Below are positions 24,721 through 33,447 of a stretch of DNA of 58,275 nt, piece after piece. A program made the position numbers and the translations under genes. Source of the stretch: Actinomycetota bacterium (lineage in GTDB: Bacteria > Actinomycetota > Thermoleophilia > Solirubrobacterales > 70-9); the NCBI GenBank assembly GCA_018268575.1, contig JAFDWF010000106.1, positions 1-58,275 on the forward strand. The letters run 5' to 3'. How positions within the stretch are numbered: position 1 is the first letter of the stretch; each line of letters starts with the position of its first letter. The notes under the pieces were generated by a model. It saw nothing but the letters and a program-made list of their open reading frames with translations. It ran no database searches and was not told the DNA's origin.

Positions 24721-26003
24721 GGCTCGTCGCCTCCTTGCTCGAGTCCTTCCCTCAGCTCGCCGAGGAAGCGCGCCGCCTCGGCACCGTCCAGCGCCCGGTG
24801 GTCCCACGACATGCAGAGGTAGGACATCGGGCGCACCGCGACCAGGTCCTCGCCGCCCCGCTCGACCACCACCGGCCGCTTCACCACCGCCTCCAGGTCG
24901 AGGATCGCGACCTGCGGCGGGTTGATGATCGGCGTCGCCAGCACCGCCCCGAACTGGCCCGGGTTGGTGATCGTGAAGGTGCCGCCCCGGACCTCGTCGG
25001 GTTGCAGCCGCTTCTCGCGCGCGCGGCTCGCGAGGTCGCCGATCGCCGCCGCCAGCCCCTCCAGGCTGAGCCGCTGGGCGTGGCGGATCACCGGCACGAT
25101 CAGCCCGTCCTCGAGCGCCACCGCGATGCCGAGGTTGACGTCCTCGTGGTAGACGATCTCCTCGCCCTCGATCGAGGCGTTCAGGATCGGGTGGCGCTGC
25201 AGTGCCGCCACGGTCGCGCGGGCGACGAAGGCGAGGTAGGTGAGGGCGACGCCGCGGGCGGCCATCCCCGGCCGCAGCTCCGCCCGCCGCGCCGCGACGC
25301 GGCTGAAGTCGACCTCGGTGACCGTCGTGCAGTGGGCCGCCGTCCGCCGGCTCTCGACCATGTGGAGGGCGATCTGCCGGCGCATCGGCGACATCGGCTC
25401 GCGGCGGGTAGGGCCTAGGAGGTCCTCCGGCGCCGCCGCCGGCTCGGGCCGGTACGGCGACTCGGTGTGCAGGGGGCGCTCCTCCCTCCCCCGCGCCTGC
25501 TCCCCGCCCTGCTCGAGGAAGGTGAGGAGGTCGACCTTGCGCACCCGTCCGCCGATGCCGTGCCCCTCGACCCGCTCGAGGTCGACCTGGCGGTCGGCGG
25601 CCATCCGCCGCACGATCGGCGAGTAGACGCGGGAGCGATCGGCGCCGCCGGGATCCTGCCGAAGCGCCCCGCCCGGATCCTCGGGGCGCGCCCCGCCGGA
25701 CTCCTCCGGATGCGCCTCCCCCGGCCTCGCGCCGGCGTCGAGCTCGGCCAGCGGCGTGCCGACCGCGACCGTCTCCCCCGCTTCGACCAGGATCCGCGCG
25801 AGCCGGCCGGCGGCGGGCGAGGGGATCTCGACGTCGACCTTGTCGGTGCTCACGTCGCAGACCGGCTCGTCGGCCTCGACCCAGTCGCCGGGCTGCTTTC
25901 GCCACTCGACGATCGTCCCCTCGGCGACCGAGATCCCCATCTGCGGCATCGCGATCTCGACCGTCCGCCCGACCTCTCTGACCTCAGTAGGCGAGGAGCT
26001 CAC
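24717..26003 (-). CDS. Branched-chain 2-oxo acid dehydrogenase E2 (dihydrolipoyl acyltransferase)
   Basis: 428 residues from GTG 26003, which has AAGGAGG six bases upstream; it overlaps the end of E1beta by 20 bases. Domains: lipoyl (residues ~14-90, lipoyl-lysine in STDKVDVE, Lys55); a Pro/Gly/Glu-rich linker; a peripheral subunit-binding domain (~126-163, VYSPIVRRMAADRQVDLERVEG); a second linker; and the catalytic acyltransferase domain ending SWDHRALDG (His402, Asp406). It transfers the acyl group from E1 to CoA. The preceding dehydrogenase E1 pair and following amino acid dehydrogenase point to branched-chain substrates. Confidence 0.93.
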   Translation of the reverse strand: MSSSPTEVREVGRTVEIAMPQMGISVAEGTIVEWRKQPGDWVEADEPVCDVSTDKVDVEIPSPAAGRLARILVEAGETVAVGTPLAELDAGARPGEAHPEESGGARPEDPGGALRQDPGGADRSRVYSPIVRRMAADRQVDLERVEGHGIGGRVRKVDLLTFLEQGGEQARGREERPLHTESPYRPEPAAAPEDLLGPTRREPMSPMRRQIALHMVESRRTAAHCTTVTEVDFSRVAARRAELRPGMAARGVALTYLAFVARATVAALQRHPILNASIEGEEIVYHEDVNLGIAVALEDGLIVPVIRHAQRLSLEGLAAAIGDLASRAREKRLQPDEVRGGTFTITNPGQFGAVLATPIINPPQVAILDLEAVVKRPVVVERGGEDLVAVRPMSYLCMSWDHRALDGAEAARFLGELREGLEQGGDEP

Positions 26004-26949
26004 GGCAGGCCTCCTTCATCTGGTCGAGCTGGGGCAGGACCGCCCCCTCGAGCGGCGGGCTGAACGGGATCGGCAGGTCGGGCGCGGTGAGGCGACGGAT
26101 CGGGCCGTCGAGGTCCTCGAACGCCTCGGCCCCGATCAGCGCCGCGACCTCGGCGCCGACGCCGCAGGACCGGGTCGCCTCGTGGGCGATCAGCACCTTG
26201 CCGGTCTTGCGGGCGCTGGCGAGAATCGCCTCGCGGTCGAGCGGGCAGAGGCTGCGCAGGTCGAGCACCTCGATGTCCTCGCCCAGCTGCTCGGCCGCCG
26301 CCAGCGCCAGCGGCACCGCCGAGCCGTAGGCGATCACGGTCAGCTCGGCGCCCTCGCGCGCCACCCGCGCGGCCCCCAGCGGCACCGTGTACTCGCCCTC
26401 CGGCACCTCGCCGCGAAGGTGCCGGTAGAGGCCCTTGTGCTCGAGGAAGCAGACCGGGTTGGGGTCGCGGATCGCGCTCGCCAGGAGGCCCTTGGCGTCG
26501 GCGGCGGTGGCCGGCGCCACCACCTTCAGCCCCGGCACCTGCAGGAACCAGGCCTCTGGGTTCTGCGAGTGGAAGGGGCCGCCGGAGAAGCCGCCGCCGG
26601 AGGGCAGCCGGACCACCATCGGCACCGCGACCCCCTGGCGATAGTGGAGCTTGGCGGCGACGTTGACCAGCTGGTCGAAGCCGCAGGCGATGAAGTCGGC
26701 GAACTGCATCTCGCAGACCGGCCGCATCCCCTCGATCGCCGCCCCGGTGGCGGCGCCGATGATCGCGTTCTCGGCGAGCGGCATGTCGAGCACCCGTTCG
26801 AGGCCGAACTCCTCGGCGAAGCCCGCGGTCACCTTGAAGGCGCCGCCGAAGGCGCCGATGTCCTCACCGAGGCAGAAGACCGATTCGTCGCGTCGCATCT
26901 CGGTCCGCAGGCCGTCGGAGATCGCCTCGAGGTAGGTCATCTCCGTCAT
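25984..26949 (-). CDS. Branched-chain 2-oxo acid dehydrogenase E1 beta subunit, second copy
   Basis: 321 residues from ATG 26949. It has GEDIGAFGGAFKVTAG near residue 28, RPVCEMQFADFIACGFDQLVN, PSGGGFSGGPFHSQNPEAWF and the ending LPIPFSPPLEGAVLP. Same length and motifs as the copy at 322-1287, so the two operons are ancient or lineage-specific duplicates. Its ATG overlaps the E1alpha stop (ATGA at 26946). It works as the alpha2beta2 E1 with the next gene upstream. Confidence 0.94.
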   Translation of the reverse strand: MTEMTYLEAISDGLRTEMRRDESVFCLGEDIGAFGGAFKVTAGFAEEFGLERVLDMPLAENAIIGAATGAAIEGMRPVCEMQFADFIACGFDQLVNVAAKLHYRQGVAVPMVVRLPSGGGFSGGPFHSQNPEAWFLQVPGLKVVAPATAADAKGLLASAIRDPNPVCFLEHKGLYRHLRGEVPEGEYTVPLGAARVAREGAELTVIAYGSAVPLALAAAEQLGEDIEVLDLRSLCPLDREAILASARKTGKVLIAHEATRSCGVGAEVAALIGAEAFEDLDGPIRRLTAPDLPIPFSPPLEGAVLPQLDQMKEACRELLAY

Positions 26950-28025
26950 CGGGCGGCCCTCCCCTCGGCCCAGCCCGACCACGGCGCGGCGCCGTCGCCG
27001 AGCGGCTCCCAGCGCTCGGCGAAGACGCCCTCCCGGGCGAGCGCCGGGTCGGGCAGCGGCGAGGCGAGCGCCCGCTCGGCGGCCGCGGCGACCAGGGCGC
27101 GGGCCTCCTCACGGATCGCCTCGACCGCCGCCGCGGCGAAGCCGAAGTCGGCGACCAGCCGGGCCGCGTAGCGCTCGACCGGGTCGCGCGCCTCCCACTC
27201 GGCGAGCAGCTCGGGCGGCACGTAGCCCATGTCGTCGTGGGCGCCGTGCCCGTGCATGCGCATCGTCTGGCACTCGATCAGCGTCGGCCCGCCGCCGGCG
27301 CGCGCCCGCTCGGCGGCGGCGTGGGCGGCGACGAACACCGCCTCGACGTCGTTGCCATCGACCTCGACCCCGGGGAAGCCGTAGCCCGCGGCCCGCCGCA
27401 CCGGCTCGACCGCGAACTCGAGCTCGTTCGGGGTCGAGTAGGCGAAGCGGTTGTTCTCGAGCACGAAGACGACCGGCAGCCGCTGCACCCCGGCGAGGTT
27501 CATCGCCTCGTGCCACTGGCCGTTGGCGGTCGAGCCCTCGCCGAAGAAGGTCATCGCGACCCGGTCCTCGCCGCGCATCTTCATCGCCAGCGCGATCCCG
27601 CCTGCGACCAGCGCCATGTCCGGCAGCATCGAGACCATCCCGACGCAGCCCAGCCCGCGGTCGCCGAAATGCATGTTGCCGTCCTTGCCGCCGGTCACCC
27701 CGTCGGCGCGGCCCATGTAGTTGGCCAGGTAGCGCTCGACGGTCACGCCGCGGACGAAATGCGCGCCGAGGTCGCGGTGGAGGATGCAGAGCCGGTCGCG
27801 CGGGGCAAGCGCGAACGCCGCCCCGACCGAGATCGCCTCCTCCCCGCGACCGTCGTAGAAGGAGCCCGGCACCTTGCCCTGCTTGTAGAGCGACAGGGCC
27901 CGTTCCTCGGCGGACCGCATCGTCGCCATGTAGGTGAGCAGCCGCGCCCGGTCCTCGTGGGTGAGCAGCGCAGGCTCGAGCGCAACGTCGGCATCGACCA
28001 CCGCGCTCGCGTCGCTGAGCGTCAT
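26946..28025 (-). CDS. Branched-chain 2-oxo acid dehydrogenase E1 alpha subunit, second copy
   Basis: 359 residues from ATG 28025 (GAGAGGCGAGAG just upstream); the frame is open further upstream but not conserved. The thiamine-diphosphate motif starts GEG (residues 162-164), as in animal branched-chain E1alpha, and ends NN at 191-192. In the first copy it is GDG. DRGLGCVGMVSMLPDMALVAGG and HGHGAHDD are typical of E1alpha. It heads the four-gene operon E1alpha-E1beta-E2-amino acid dehydrogenase. A 29-bp inverted repeat 96 bases upstream may be its operator. Confidence 0.93.
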   Translation of the reverse strand: MTLSDASAVVDADVALEPALLTHEDRARLLTYMATMRSAEERALSLYKQGKVPGSFYDGRGEEAISVGAAFALAPRDRLCILHRDLGAHFVRGVTVERYLANYMGRADGVTGGKDGNMHFGDRGLGCVGMVSMLPDMALVAGGIALAMKMRGEDRVAMTFFGEGSTANGQWHEAMNLAGVQRLPVVFVLENNRFAYSTPNELEFAVEPVRRAAGYGFPGVEVDGNDVEAVFVAAHAAAERARAGGGPTLIECQTMRMHGHGAHDDMGYVPPELLAEWEARDPVERYAARLVADFGFAAAAVEAIREEARALVAAAAERALASPLPDPALAREGVFAERWEPLGDGAAPWSGWAEGRAAR

Positions 28026-28120
28026 ATCTCTCGCCTCTCGGTTCTTGCCTGGCTTCGGGATCGCCTCCGCCGGGCAGGTTTGTCGCGGCTCCGGGATCAC
28101 CGGGGACCGCGCCTATGGCG

Positions 28121-28149
28121 AGGGAGTCGAGGGATCCCCTCTCCTCCCT
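28121..28149. promoter_or_regulatory. 29-bp inverted repeat upstream of the second E1 operon
   Basis: AGGGAGTCGAGGG (28121-28133) and CCCTCTCCTCCCT (28137-28149) are inverted around ATC. The 6-bp outer and 5-bp inner arms pair perfectly and are separated by a symmetrical two-base mismatch. It lies in the promoter-proximal region of the operon that starts at 28025 and is a candidate repressor site. The rest of 28026-28200 shows no gene. Confidence 0.4.
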
Positions 28150-28200
28150 ATGTGTCATTTGCATCTTACGCCTCGCGGAGGCGGGTGGCTACCCGCGACG

Positions 28201-28287
28201 CGAGTGTGCGATTGGGCCGGTCATAGGCGGCTCAATCGCACACTCGTCACCACCCCGGCGGCGCCGCGGGTGGTCCCGCGGCGCCGC
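28201..28287 (-). terminator. Two strong hairpins downstream of the exported protein gene
   Basis: CGAGTGTGCGATTG (28201-28214) pairs perfectly with 28233-28246. GCGGCGCCGCGGG (28258-28270) pairs perfectly with 28275-28287 around TGGT. They follow the stop of the minus-strand gene ending at 28293 and separate it from the next operon. Neither has a T-run. Confidence 0.65.
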
Positions 28288-28292
28288 TTCCC

Positions 28293-29939
28293 TCAGTGCC
28301 CGGTCGGCGTCAGCGAGACGCCGCGCAGGACTTCGCCGAAGCCCGCCGCGCGGGTCGTCTGGAAGCTCTCGCCGGCGGGCGGCGAGGTGGCGCCGACGTC
28401 GTCGGTGATCCCGACCAGCTTGTTCGGGTCGGCCCCCTGGTCGCCGTTGCCGCTGACCGTCGAGGTGATGCCCCAGATCGTCGCCGTGCCGTCGAGGTTG
28501 ACGCGGCCGGTGATGTTGCGCAGGCCGTCGGTCGCCGGCGCCCATGGGAGGCCGGTCGCTTCGTTGTCACCGGTCGGGTAGCCGGCCACCGTGTAGGGCT
28601 TGCCGAGCTCGAGCCCGCCCTGCAAGGTGTAGGCCAGCTTCCAGCTGCCGTTTTCGAGGACCCACTTCTGCAGCCCTGCGGTCTTCGACGCGGCGGCCTT
28701 GGTGTAGGTGCCGGTCGCGGTCGAGTATTCGGCTTCGCCGTTGCCCTCGTCGGCGACGTAGAGCGTCGTCGGGTTGGCGAACCAGATCCCGAAGGGGAAC
28801 GAGGTCTTCGACTTGAGCGCCGTCGGGAACCCCTTGAGGATGCACATGTTCTGCGGAGTCAACCCGCTTTCACCCAGCTTTTCCGGTTCGTAGGCGAGCG
28901 GTTCGGTCGGCAGCTTGGCACCCGGTTCCGGCAGGCCGACGCCGTTCGGGCAAGCATGGCCGGTGGTGTCGACGAAGTAGACCGTGTTGACACCGTTGGA
29001 GCCGCTGCCCTTGGTGTAGTAGAGGACGTTGTCGTAGATGGTCAGGCCACGGAAGTTCGTGTCCTTGCCGATTTTGTCCTGTTTCGCCCCGAGCTGGGTG
29101 ACGCTGAAGGCGCCGACCGGGGTCGGCAGCCCCGGTTCCTGGGCGACCAGCGCTTTCACCTGCGGGGTGGCGATCTGGGCGCCGCCGCCGGTGACGATGC
29201 CGCTCGGCTGCGGGTTCGAGCCATTGCCCGCGTTGCCCACCATGTAGAGGACGTCGGCGCCTTCCTCACGGTCGAGGATCGCGGCGCGACCGTTGTTGCC
29301 ACTGTAGGCGTTGGTCTTGGTGAAGTGGAACTTGCCGTTCGCCCCGAGTTCGGCGATCACCCGGGAGTAGGCGCCGCTGACCGGGTCGGTCGGATCGATG
29401 ACGCCCGGCGTGTTGGAGTTGGAGACGTCGAGCGCGTTCACCGGGGCCAGGTAACCCATGAAGGTCACCGCGCTGCCGTCGGTGGCGAGGTTGAGCGCCC
29501 CCTCCGACTTCGAGCTGAAGCTGGTGACCATCTGGTCCTTCGTCGCCGGCACCCCGTTCTGGGTGCTGTTCGGGACTTCGATCGTGCCGAGGAGTTCACC
29601 GTTCGGCGTGATCTGGTCGAGGTAGAGCGGCGAGGTGATGCCGAAGCTCGCATCGACGGCGTCGTTGTTCCACACCTGGGGATAGGTGCCGTTATCGCTC
29701 GCGGTGACACATTCACTGGTGCAGCCCGGGGGCAGTTGGGCCCCGGCTTCCACGGTCGAGGCGTCACCGGCGTAGACGCTGCGGCTGACCAGGAGGTTCC
29801 CCGGCCGCAGCGGCACCCCGCTCTTGCTCGGGCCGGGGTTGCCGCCGACGCCCGCCGGGGCGCCGGCCACCGCCCCGATCGCCATCACGACGAGAGCAAC
29901 CACCGACGAGAGTCCGATCAACAGCCCGCGAGCCTTCAA
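28293..29939 (-). CDS. Secreted protein of unknown function, probable beta-propeller
   Basis: 548 residues starting at TTG 29939. GGAGG lies six bases upstream and the start gives a clean signal peptide (KARGLLIGLSSVVALVVMAIGAVAGAPAG). The mature part has NLLVSRSVYAGDASTV, LPPGCTSECVTASDNGTYPQVWNNDAVD, GITSPLYLDQITPNGELLGTIEVP, SEGALNLATDGSAVTFMGY, RGLTIYDNVLYYTKGSG, GIWFANPTTLYVADEGNG and WGITSTVSGNGDQGADPNKL. The repeated strand-turn pattern suggests a propeller of six or more blades. Related uncharacterised exported proteins are known, but I cannot give a function. It is divergent from the phosphatase-like gene at 30199, with which it shares an inverted repeat. Confidence 0.75.
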   Translation of the reverse strand: MKARGLLIGLSSVVALVVMAIGAVAGAPAGVGGNPGPSKSGVPLRPGNLLVSRSVYAGDASTVEAGAQLPPGCTSECVTASDNGTYPQVWNNDAVDASFGITSPLYLDQITPNGELLGTIEVPNSTQNGVPATKDQMVTSFSSKSEGALNLATDGSAVTFMGYLAPVNALDVSNSNTPGVIDPTDPVSGAYSRVIAELGANGKFHFTKTNAYSGNNGRAAILDREEGADVLYMVGNAGNGSNPQPSGIVTGGGAQIATPQVKALVAQEPGLPTPVGAFSVTQLGAKQDKIGKDTNFRGLTIYDNVLYYTKGSGSNGVNTVYFVDTTGHACPNGVGLPEPGAKLPTEPLAYEPEKLGESGLTPQNMCILKGFPTALKSKTSFPFGIWFANPTTLYVADEGNGEAEYSTATGTYTKAAASKTAGLQKWVLENGSWKLAYTLQGGLELGKPYTVAGYPTGDNEATGLPWAPATDGLRNITGRVNLDGTATIWGITSTVSGNGDQGADPNKLVGITDDVGATSPPAGESFQTTRAAGFGEVLRGVSLTPTGH

Positions 29940-30006
29940 GTCCCACCTCCGAGTCGCTAGTTCAGATTGCCGCGGGCCACCCTGCTCGAAGCGAGGGCGG
30001 GCCTCG

Positions 30007-30110
30007 TTACGAGGCTGTGAAGCGAACCGGAAAAACTCGAAGATCGCCCGGAATCTCATCTGCCGCTCATGTTTGTGACGCTTTGCTGGTCCGCTTTCAC
30101 AGCCGCGTAA
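30007..30110. promoter_or_regulatory. Long inverted repeat in the divergent region 29940-30198
   Basis: TTACGAGGCTGTGAAGCG (30007-30024) is repeated in inverted orientation at 30092-30110 with one mismatch and one extra base. It lies between the two divergent exported-protein genes and is comparatively AT-rich. It could be a pair of sites for one regulator controlling both. No Streptomyces-type PHO box direct repeats (GTTCACC) were seen. Confidence 0.4.
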
Positions 30111-30198
30111 CGCCGAGGTAACCGCCGCTGCCACAGCGCTCGAAAGCGTCCAGGTTCCTCGTCCGCCTACTCAATCCATCCAGAAGGAAGGGAACCCG

Positions 30199-31902
30199 AT
30201 GAGACAGAAGCTTGCCCGCCCGCGGTGGCTCCTCGCGCTGGCCGTCGTCGCGGCGGCGATGCTGGCGACCGCCTCGGTGGCGGTCGCCGACAACGGCCAA
30301 GGCGAAAACGACAACCAGGGGGCCGACGCCGGCAACCACTCCTCCCACCATGGGACCGCGCAGCACGTCCTGCTGCTCTCGGTCGACGGCCTGCACGAGT
30401 CCGACCTGCGCTGGTACGTCGGCAGGCACCCCCACTCGGCGCTCGCCTCACTGGTCGGCGAGGGGGTCGAATTCACCCACGCCCAGACCCCCGTGCCCTC
30501 CGACTCCTTCCCCGGCATGGTCGCCCAGGTGACCGGCGGCAACCCCGGCACGACCGGCGTCTACTACGACGAAACGTACAACCGCGAACTGCTCCCCGCC
30601 GGGACCACCGAATGCGCCGGGGCCAAGCCGGGGGCGGTGGTCGGCTACACCGAGGAAGCCGACAAGAACCTCCACTCGATCGACGCCGGCCAGGGGCTTC
30701 CCGGGCTGCCGCAGAGCATCCTGCAGATGACCGGCAACCCGACGACGCTGCTGAACCCGGCGGCGCTGCCGGTCGACCCGACCACCTGCAAGCCGGTCTA
30801 CCCGTACGAATACCTGCGCGTCAACACGATCTTCGAAGTCGCGAAGGAAGCGGGCCTGCGCACCGCCTGGTCGGACAAGCACCCGGCCTACGACATGCTG
30901 GACGGCCCTTCGGGCGAAGGGATCGACGACCTCTTCACGCCGGAGATCAACAGCGACGCGCCGACCGAAGGCTCGGAAAACGACTGGACCACCGACAACG
31001 CGCTGACCGAGCAATACGACGGCTACAAGGTGCAGGCCGTGCTCAACGAGATCAAGGGCTACGACCACAGCGGCACCGAACGGGTCGGCACCCCGGCGAT
31101 CTTCGGGATGAACTTCCAGACCGTCTCGACGGCCGAGAAGCTGCCCGAATCAGACGGGCTGAAAGGCGGCTACGAAGCCGGCGGGACCACCCCCGGCCCG
31201 CTGCTCCGCCGCGCCCTCGAATTCGTCAACACCAAGGTCGGCTCGATGCTCGCGGCGCTGCACGCCCGGCACCTGGCCTCCTCGACCACGGTGATCCTCT
31301 CGGCCAAGCACGGCCAGTCGCCGATCAACCCGGCGGCGCTGACCCGGATCCCCGACGGGCCGATCCTCGAAGGGCTCGACGAAGCGTGGGCAAGCGCCCA
31401 TCCCGAAGACGCCGAACCGCTGGTCGCCTTCTCGATCGACGACGACGCGATGATCCTCTGGCTCCACTACCGCACGCCGGAAGCGATCGCCTTCACCAAG
31501 GAATACCTGCTGTCCCACAACGGGACCGGCAACGACGTCAACGGAGCGCCGAAGGCCTACACCGGCTCCGGCCTCAGCAAGGTCTACGCGGGCGAAGAAG
31601 CGGCCGAATTCTTCGGCACCTCGGTGAGCGACCCGCGGGTGCCGGACGTCTACGGCGTCGTCCAGCACGGCGTCGTCTACACCGGCAAGAAGGGCAAGAT
31701 CGCCGAGCACGGCGGTGCCGACGCCGACGATCGCGACGTGCCGCTGGTCGTCTCCGGTGGTCCGGTCGACCACCACGCGGTGAACTCGGGGGCGGTCGAG
31801 ACGACCCAGATCGCGCCGACGATCCTCAGCCTCCTCGGCCTCGATCCCGATTCGCTGGAAGCGGTCGAGATCGAAGGCACGGAAACGCTGAACCTCCACT
31901 GA
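30199..31902 (+). CDS. Secreted alkaline-phosphatase-superfamily (type I phosphodiesterase-like) protein
   Basis: 567 residues with AGAAGGAAGGG before the ATG. A signal peptide (residues 1-30) ends VAVADNG. A metal aspartate lies in LLLSVDGLHESDL (Asp63), and the nucleophile region TPVPSDSFPGM contains candidate Ser103. Later metal positions are in WSDKHPAYDM, LSAKHGQSPI and AEHGGADADDRDVPLVVSG. This order matches nucleotide pyrophosphatase/phosphodiesterases of the alkaline phosphatase superfamily, with serine instead of the usual threonine and SAKHG where family members often have SDHG. It would act outside the cell on a phosphate ester of unknown identity. Confidence 0.85.
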   Translation: MRQKLARPRWLLALAVVAAAMLATASVAVADNGQGENDNQGADAGNHSSHHGTAQHVLLLSVDGLHESDLRWYVGRHPHSALASLVGEGVEFTHAQTPVPSDSFPGMVAQVTGGNPGTTGVYYDETYNRELLPAGTTECAGAKPGAVVGYTEEADKNLHSIDAGQGLPGLPQSILQMTGNPTTLLNPAALPVDPTTCKPVYPYEYLRVNTIFEVAKEAGLRTAWSDKHPAYDMLDGPSGEGIDDLFTPEINSDAPTEGSENDWTTDNALTEQYDGYKVQAVLNEIKGYDHSGTERVGTPAIFGMNFQTVSTAEKLPESDGLKGGYEAGGTTPGPLLRRALEFVNTKVGSMLAALHARHLASSTTVILSAKHGQSPINPAALTRIPDGPILEGLDEAWASAHPEDAEPLVAFSIDDDAMILWLHYRTPEAIAFTKEYLLSHNGTGNDVNGAPKAYTGSGLSKVYAGEEAAEFFGTSVSDPRVPDVYGVVQHGVVYTGKKGKIAEHGGADADDRDVPLVVSGGPVDHHAVNSGAVETTQIAPTILSLLGLDPDSLEAVEIEGTETLNLH

Positions 31903-31913
31903 AGTCCGGCCGT

Positions 31914-31945
31914 CCCGGCGCGTCCCCACCCGGGGGCGCGCCGGG
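31914..31945. terminator. Hairpin between convergent genes
   Basis: CCCGGCGCG-T-CCCC pairs with GGGG-CGCGCCGGG (31914-31922 with 31937-31945 plus inner pairs). It lies 12 bases after the phosphatase-like stop and before the stop of the convergent gene at 31972, so it may serve both. Confidence 0.55.
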
Positions 31946-31971
31946 CTCGGTGGGCTCGGGTGGGCTCGGGG

Positions 31972-32280
31972 TCAGCGCGGCGTCGAGCGCCGACGCTCGG
32001 CCTCGGCGAAGAACTCGGCCAGCGCCGCTTCCTCGCTCGCCGGGACTTCGTAGCGCCACACCCGCCAGATGCCGCTGATCTTGGGCTGCAGCAGCGGCCG
32101 GTCGAGCGCGCCGCCATCGTCGACGTAGACCTCGAGCATCCCGTCCTTCTTCGCGGTGAGCGAGGCCTGGGCGAAGTTCACGTGCAGCCGCAGGATCCCC
32201 TTGATCTCCGCCCCCACCGCCTCGAGCATCGGCCCGTCGAGGCGGAGGACGAACTTCTCGTAGACGAGTTCGGGATCCAC
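31972..32280 (-). CDS. Conserved hypothetical protein, 102 residues
   Basis: GTG start at 32280 (VDPELVYEKFVLRLDGPMLEAVG), then AEIKGILRLHVNFAQASLTAKKDGMLEVYVDDGGALDRPLLQPKISGIWRVWRYEVP and a charged helical tail. No domain is recognised; it is soluble and has no cysteines. It ends convergent with the phosphatase-like gene, and the minus-strand IPT gene ends 26 bases upstream of its start, so it might be co-transcribed with that gene. Confidence 0.65.
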   Translation of the reverse strand: MDPELVYEKFVLRLDGPMLEAVGAEIKGILRLHVNFAQASLTAKKDGMLEVYVDDGGALDRPLLQPKISGIWRVWRYEVPASEEAALAEFFAEAERRRSTPR

Positions 32281-32306
32281 GGCGGCGCGATCCTACCTTG
32301 GGGCGC

Positions 32307-33362
32307 TCAACGGATCGTGACGTTGACCGCCCAGCCCGGCGGTCGCACGACCCCGGGCCGCGGGCTCTGCCTGGTGACCTTCTTGCCGGCCTGGCGGTGG
32401 CCGCGGACGGCGCCGAGCCGGCAGCCGCTGCGGCTGAGGATCCTGCGGCTGGCCGGCAGGGTCTTGTCGGTGAGCCGCGGGACCGTGCAGCCGCGAGGGG
32501 CGGCCTGGGTCTGGGCCGTCGGCGTCGGGGCGGCCACGGGTGCGGGTGCGAGGTAGGTGAACCTGTCCGCCGACCCGGCGGCGCTCGCGCCGACCGCGTT
32601 GGTGACCGTCACGTCGACCGGACCGGCGCCGGTGGCGGGCGGGGCGACCGCGACGATCCTGTCTTCGGCGAGGACGGCGAACGAGCTCGCCGGAGTCGAG
32701 CCGAAGGTGACGCCGCTCACCTGGCTGAAGTCCCGGCCGACGATCGTCACCGCGGTCCCTCCGCCGACCGGCCCCGAGGAGGGCGAGACCAGGCTTACTT
32801 CCGGGGTCGGCTGGACGTCGGCGTTGAAGTCGAATTCGATCCCCCCGACCGTCGTCGTCGGTGCCGCGGCCGGCCCGCCGATCCCGAGCGACGGCACCCA
32901 GGCGAACTGGACGGCCCCGGCGCCGCCGGCGTGGACCTGCGCGTGCGCTTCCGTCGACTGGACGTTGAGCCCGATCAGGTCGCCGGCCTCGATCGGCAGC
33001 GCGGTGGTGAACACTTCGATCGCGGTGCTCGATGCCCGCTCGGGGTCGCTCGTCGCGATCGCCGTGTAGGCGCCGCTGCCGTCGGGGCGCAGGACGGTCA
33101 GCCGGTATTCGTCGGAGCCCGACTGCGGGCCCAGCCGCCAGCGCACGATCCGTCCGTCGACCGGCGAGAAGGCGACCGTCCGCGGGCCGAGCGGTTCGGG
33201 GTTCGCGACCGTCACGGTCGATCCCGAGAAGATGGTGGTCATCGTCTGCGGGGTGATCAGTTCGCTGCCCAGCGTGACCGTCCCCGCCGCGGCGTTGCCG
33301 GGTGCGAGCAGGGCGGTGAGGCCGAGGGCGATCAGGGCGGCGGCAAGGCGGAGCTTCCCCAT
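32307..33362 (-). CDS. Secreted protein with IPT/TIG and PASTA-like domains
   Basis: 351 residues from ATG 33362, with a signal peptide (KLRLAAALIALGLTALLAPGNAAAG). The first ~170 residues form a jelly-roll-like region. An IPT/TIG immunoglobulin-like domain follows (VSLVSPSSGPVGGGTAVTIVGRDFSQVSGVTFGSTPA to PVDVTVTNAVG). After a Pro/Ala/Thr linker, the C-terminal ~60 residues, CTVPRLTDKTLPASRRILSRSGCRLG to VVRPPGWAVNVTIR, resemble a PASTA domain with a probable disulfide. These are cell-surface binding folds; the ligand is unknown. Divergent from the hydrolase at 33448 across 85 bases. Glutamate codons are mostly GAA. Confidence 0.8.
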   Translation of the reverse strand: MGKLRLAAALIALGLTALLAPGNAAAGTVTLGSELITPQTMTTIFSGSTVTVANPEPLGPRTVAFSPVDGRIVRWRLGPQSGSDEYRLTVLRPDGSGAYTAIATSDPERASSTAIEVFTTALPIEAGDLIGLNVQSTEAHAQVHAGGAGAVQFAWVPSLGIGGPAAAPTTTVGGIEFDFNADVQPTPEVSLVSPSSGPVGGGTAVTIVGRDFSQVSGVTFGSTPASSFAVLAEDRIVAVAPPATGAGPVDVTVTNAVGASAAGSADRFTYLAPAPVAAPTPTAQTQAAPRGCTVPRLTDKTLPASRRILSRSGCRLGAVRGHRQAGKKVTRQSPRPGVVRPPGWAVNVTIR

Positions 33363-33447
33363 GGCCGCCTTAGTATCACGCCGGTCGCGGCGACCGGACA
33401 GGCATCCCATTGCAAGGCGGGCGGGGTGCGGCGATAATGCACCGCCC

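Noticed and set aside
29940..30134. 65-codon upstream extension of the secreted propeller-like protein
   Set aside because: A TTG with GGAGG six bases upstream gives a clean signal peptide, whereas the extension would bury the signal peptide and has no ribosome-binding site.
33232..33447. Longer version of the alpha/beta hydrolase starting at 33232
   Set aside because: It would overlap the divergent IPT-domain gene antisense, and the extra residues have no signal-peptide or domain character.
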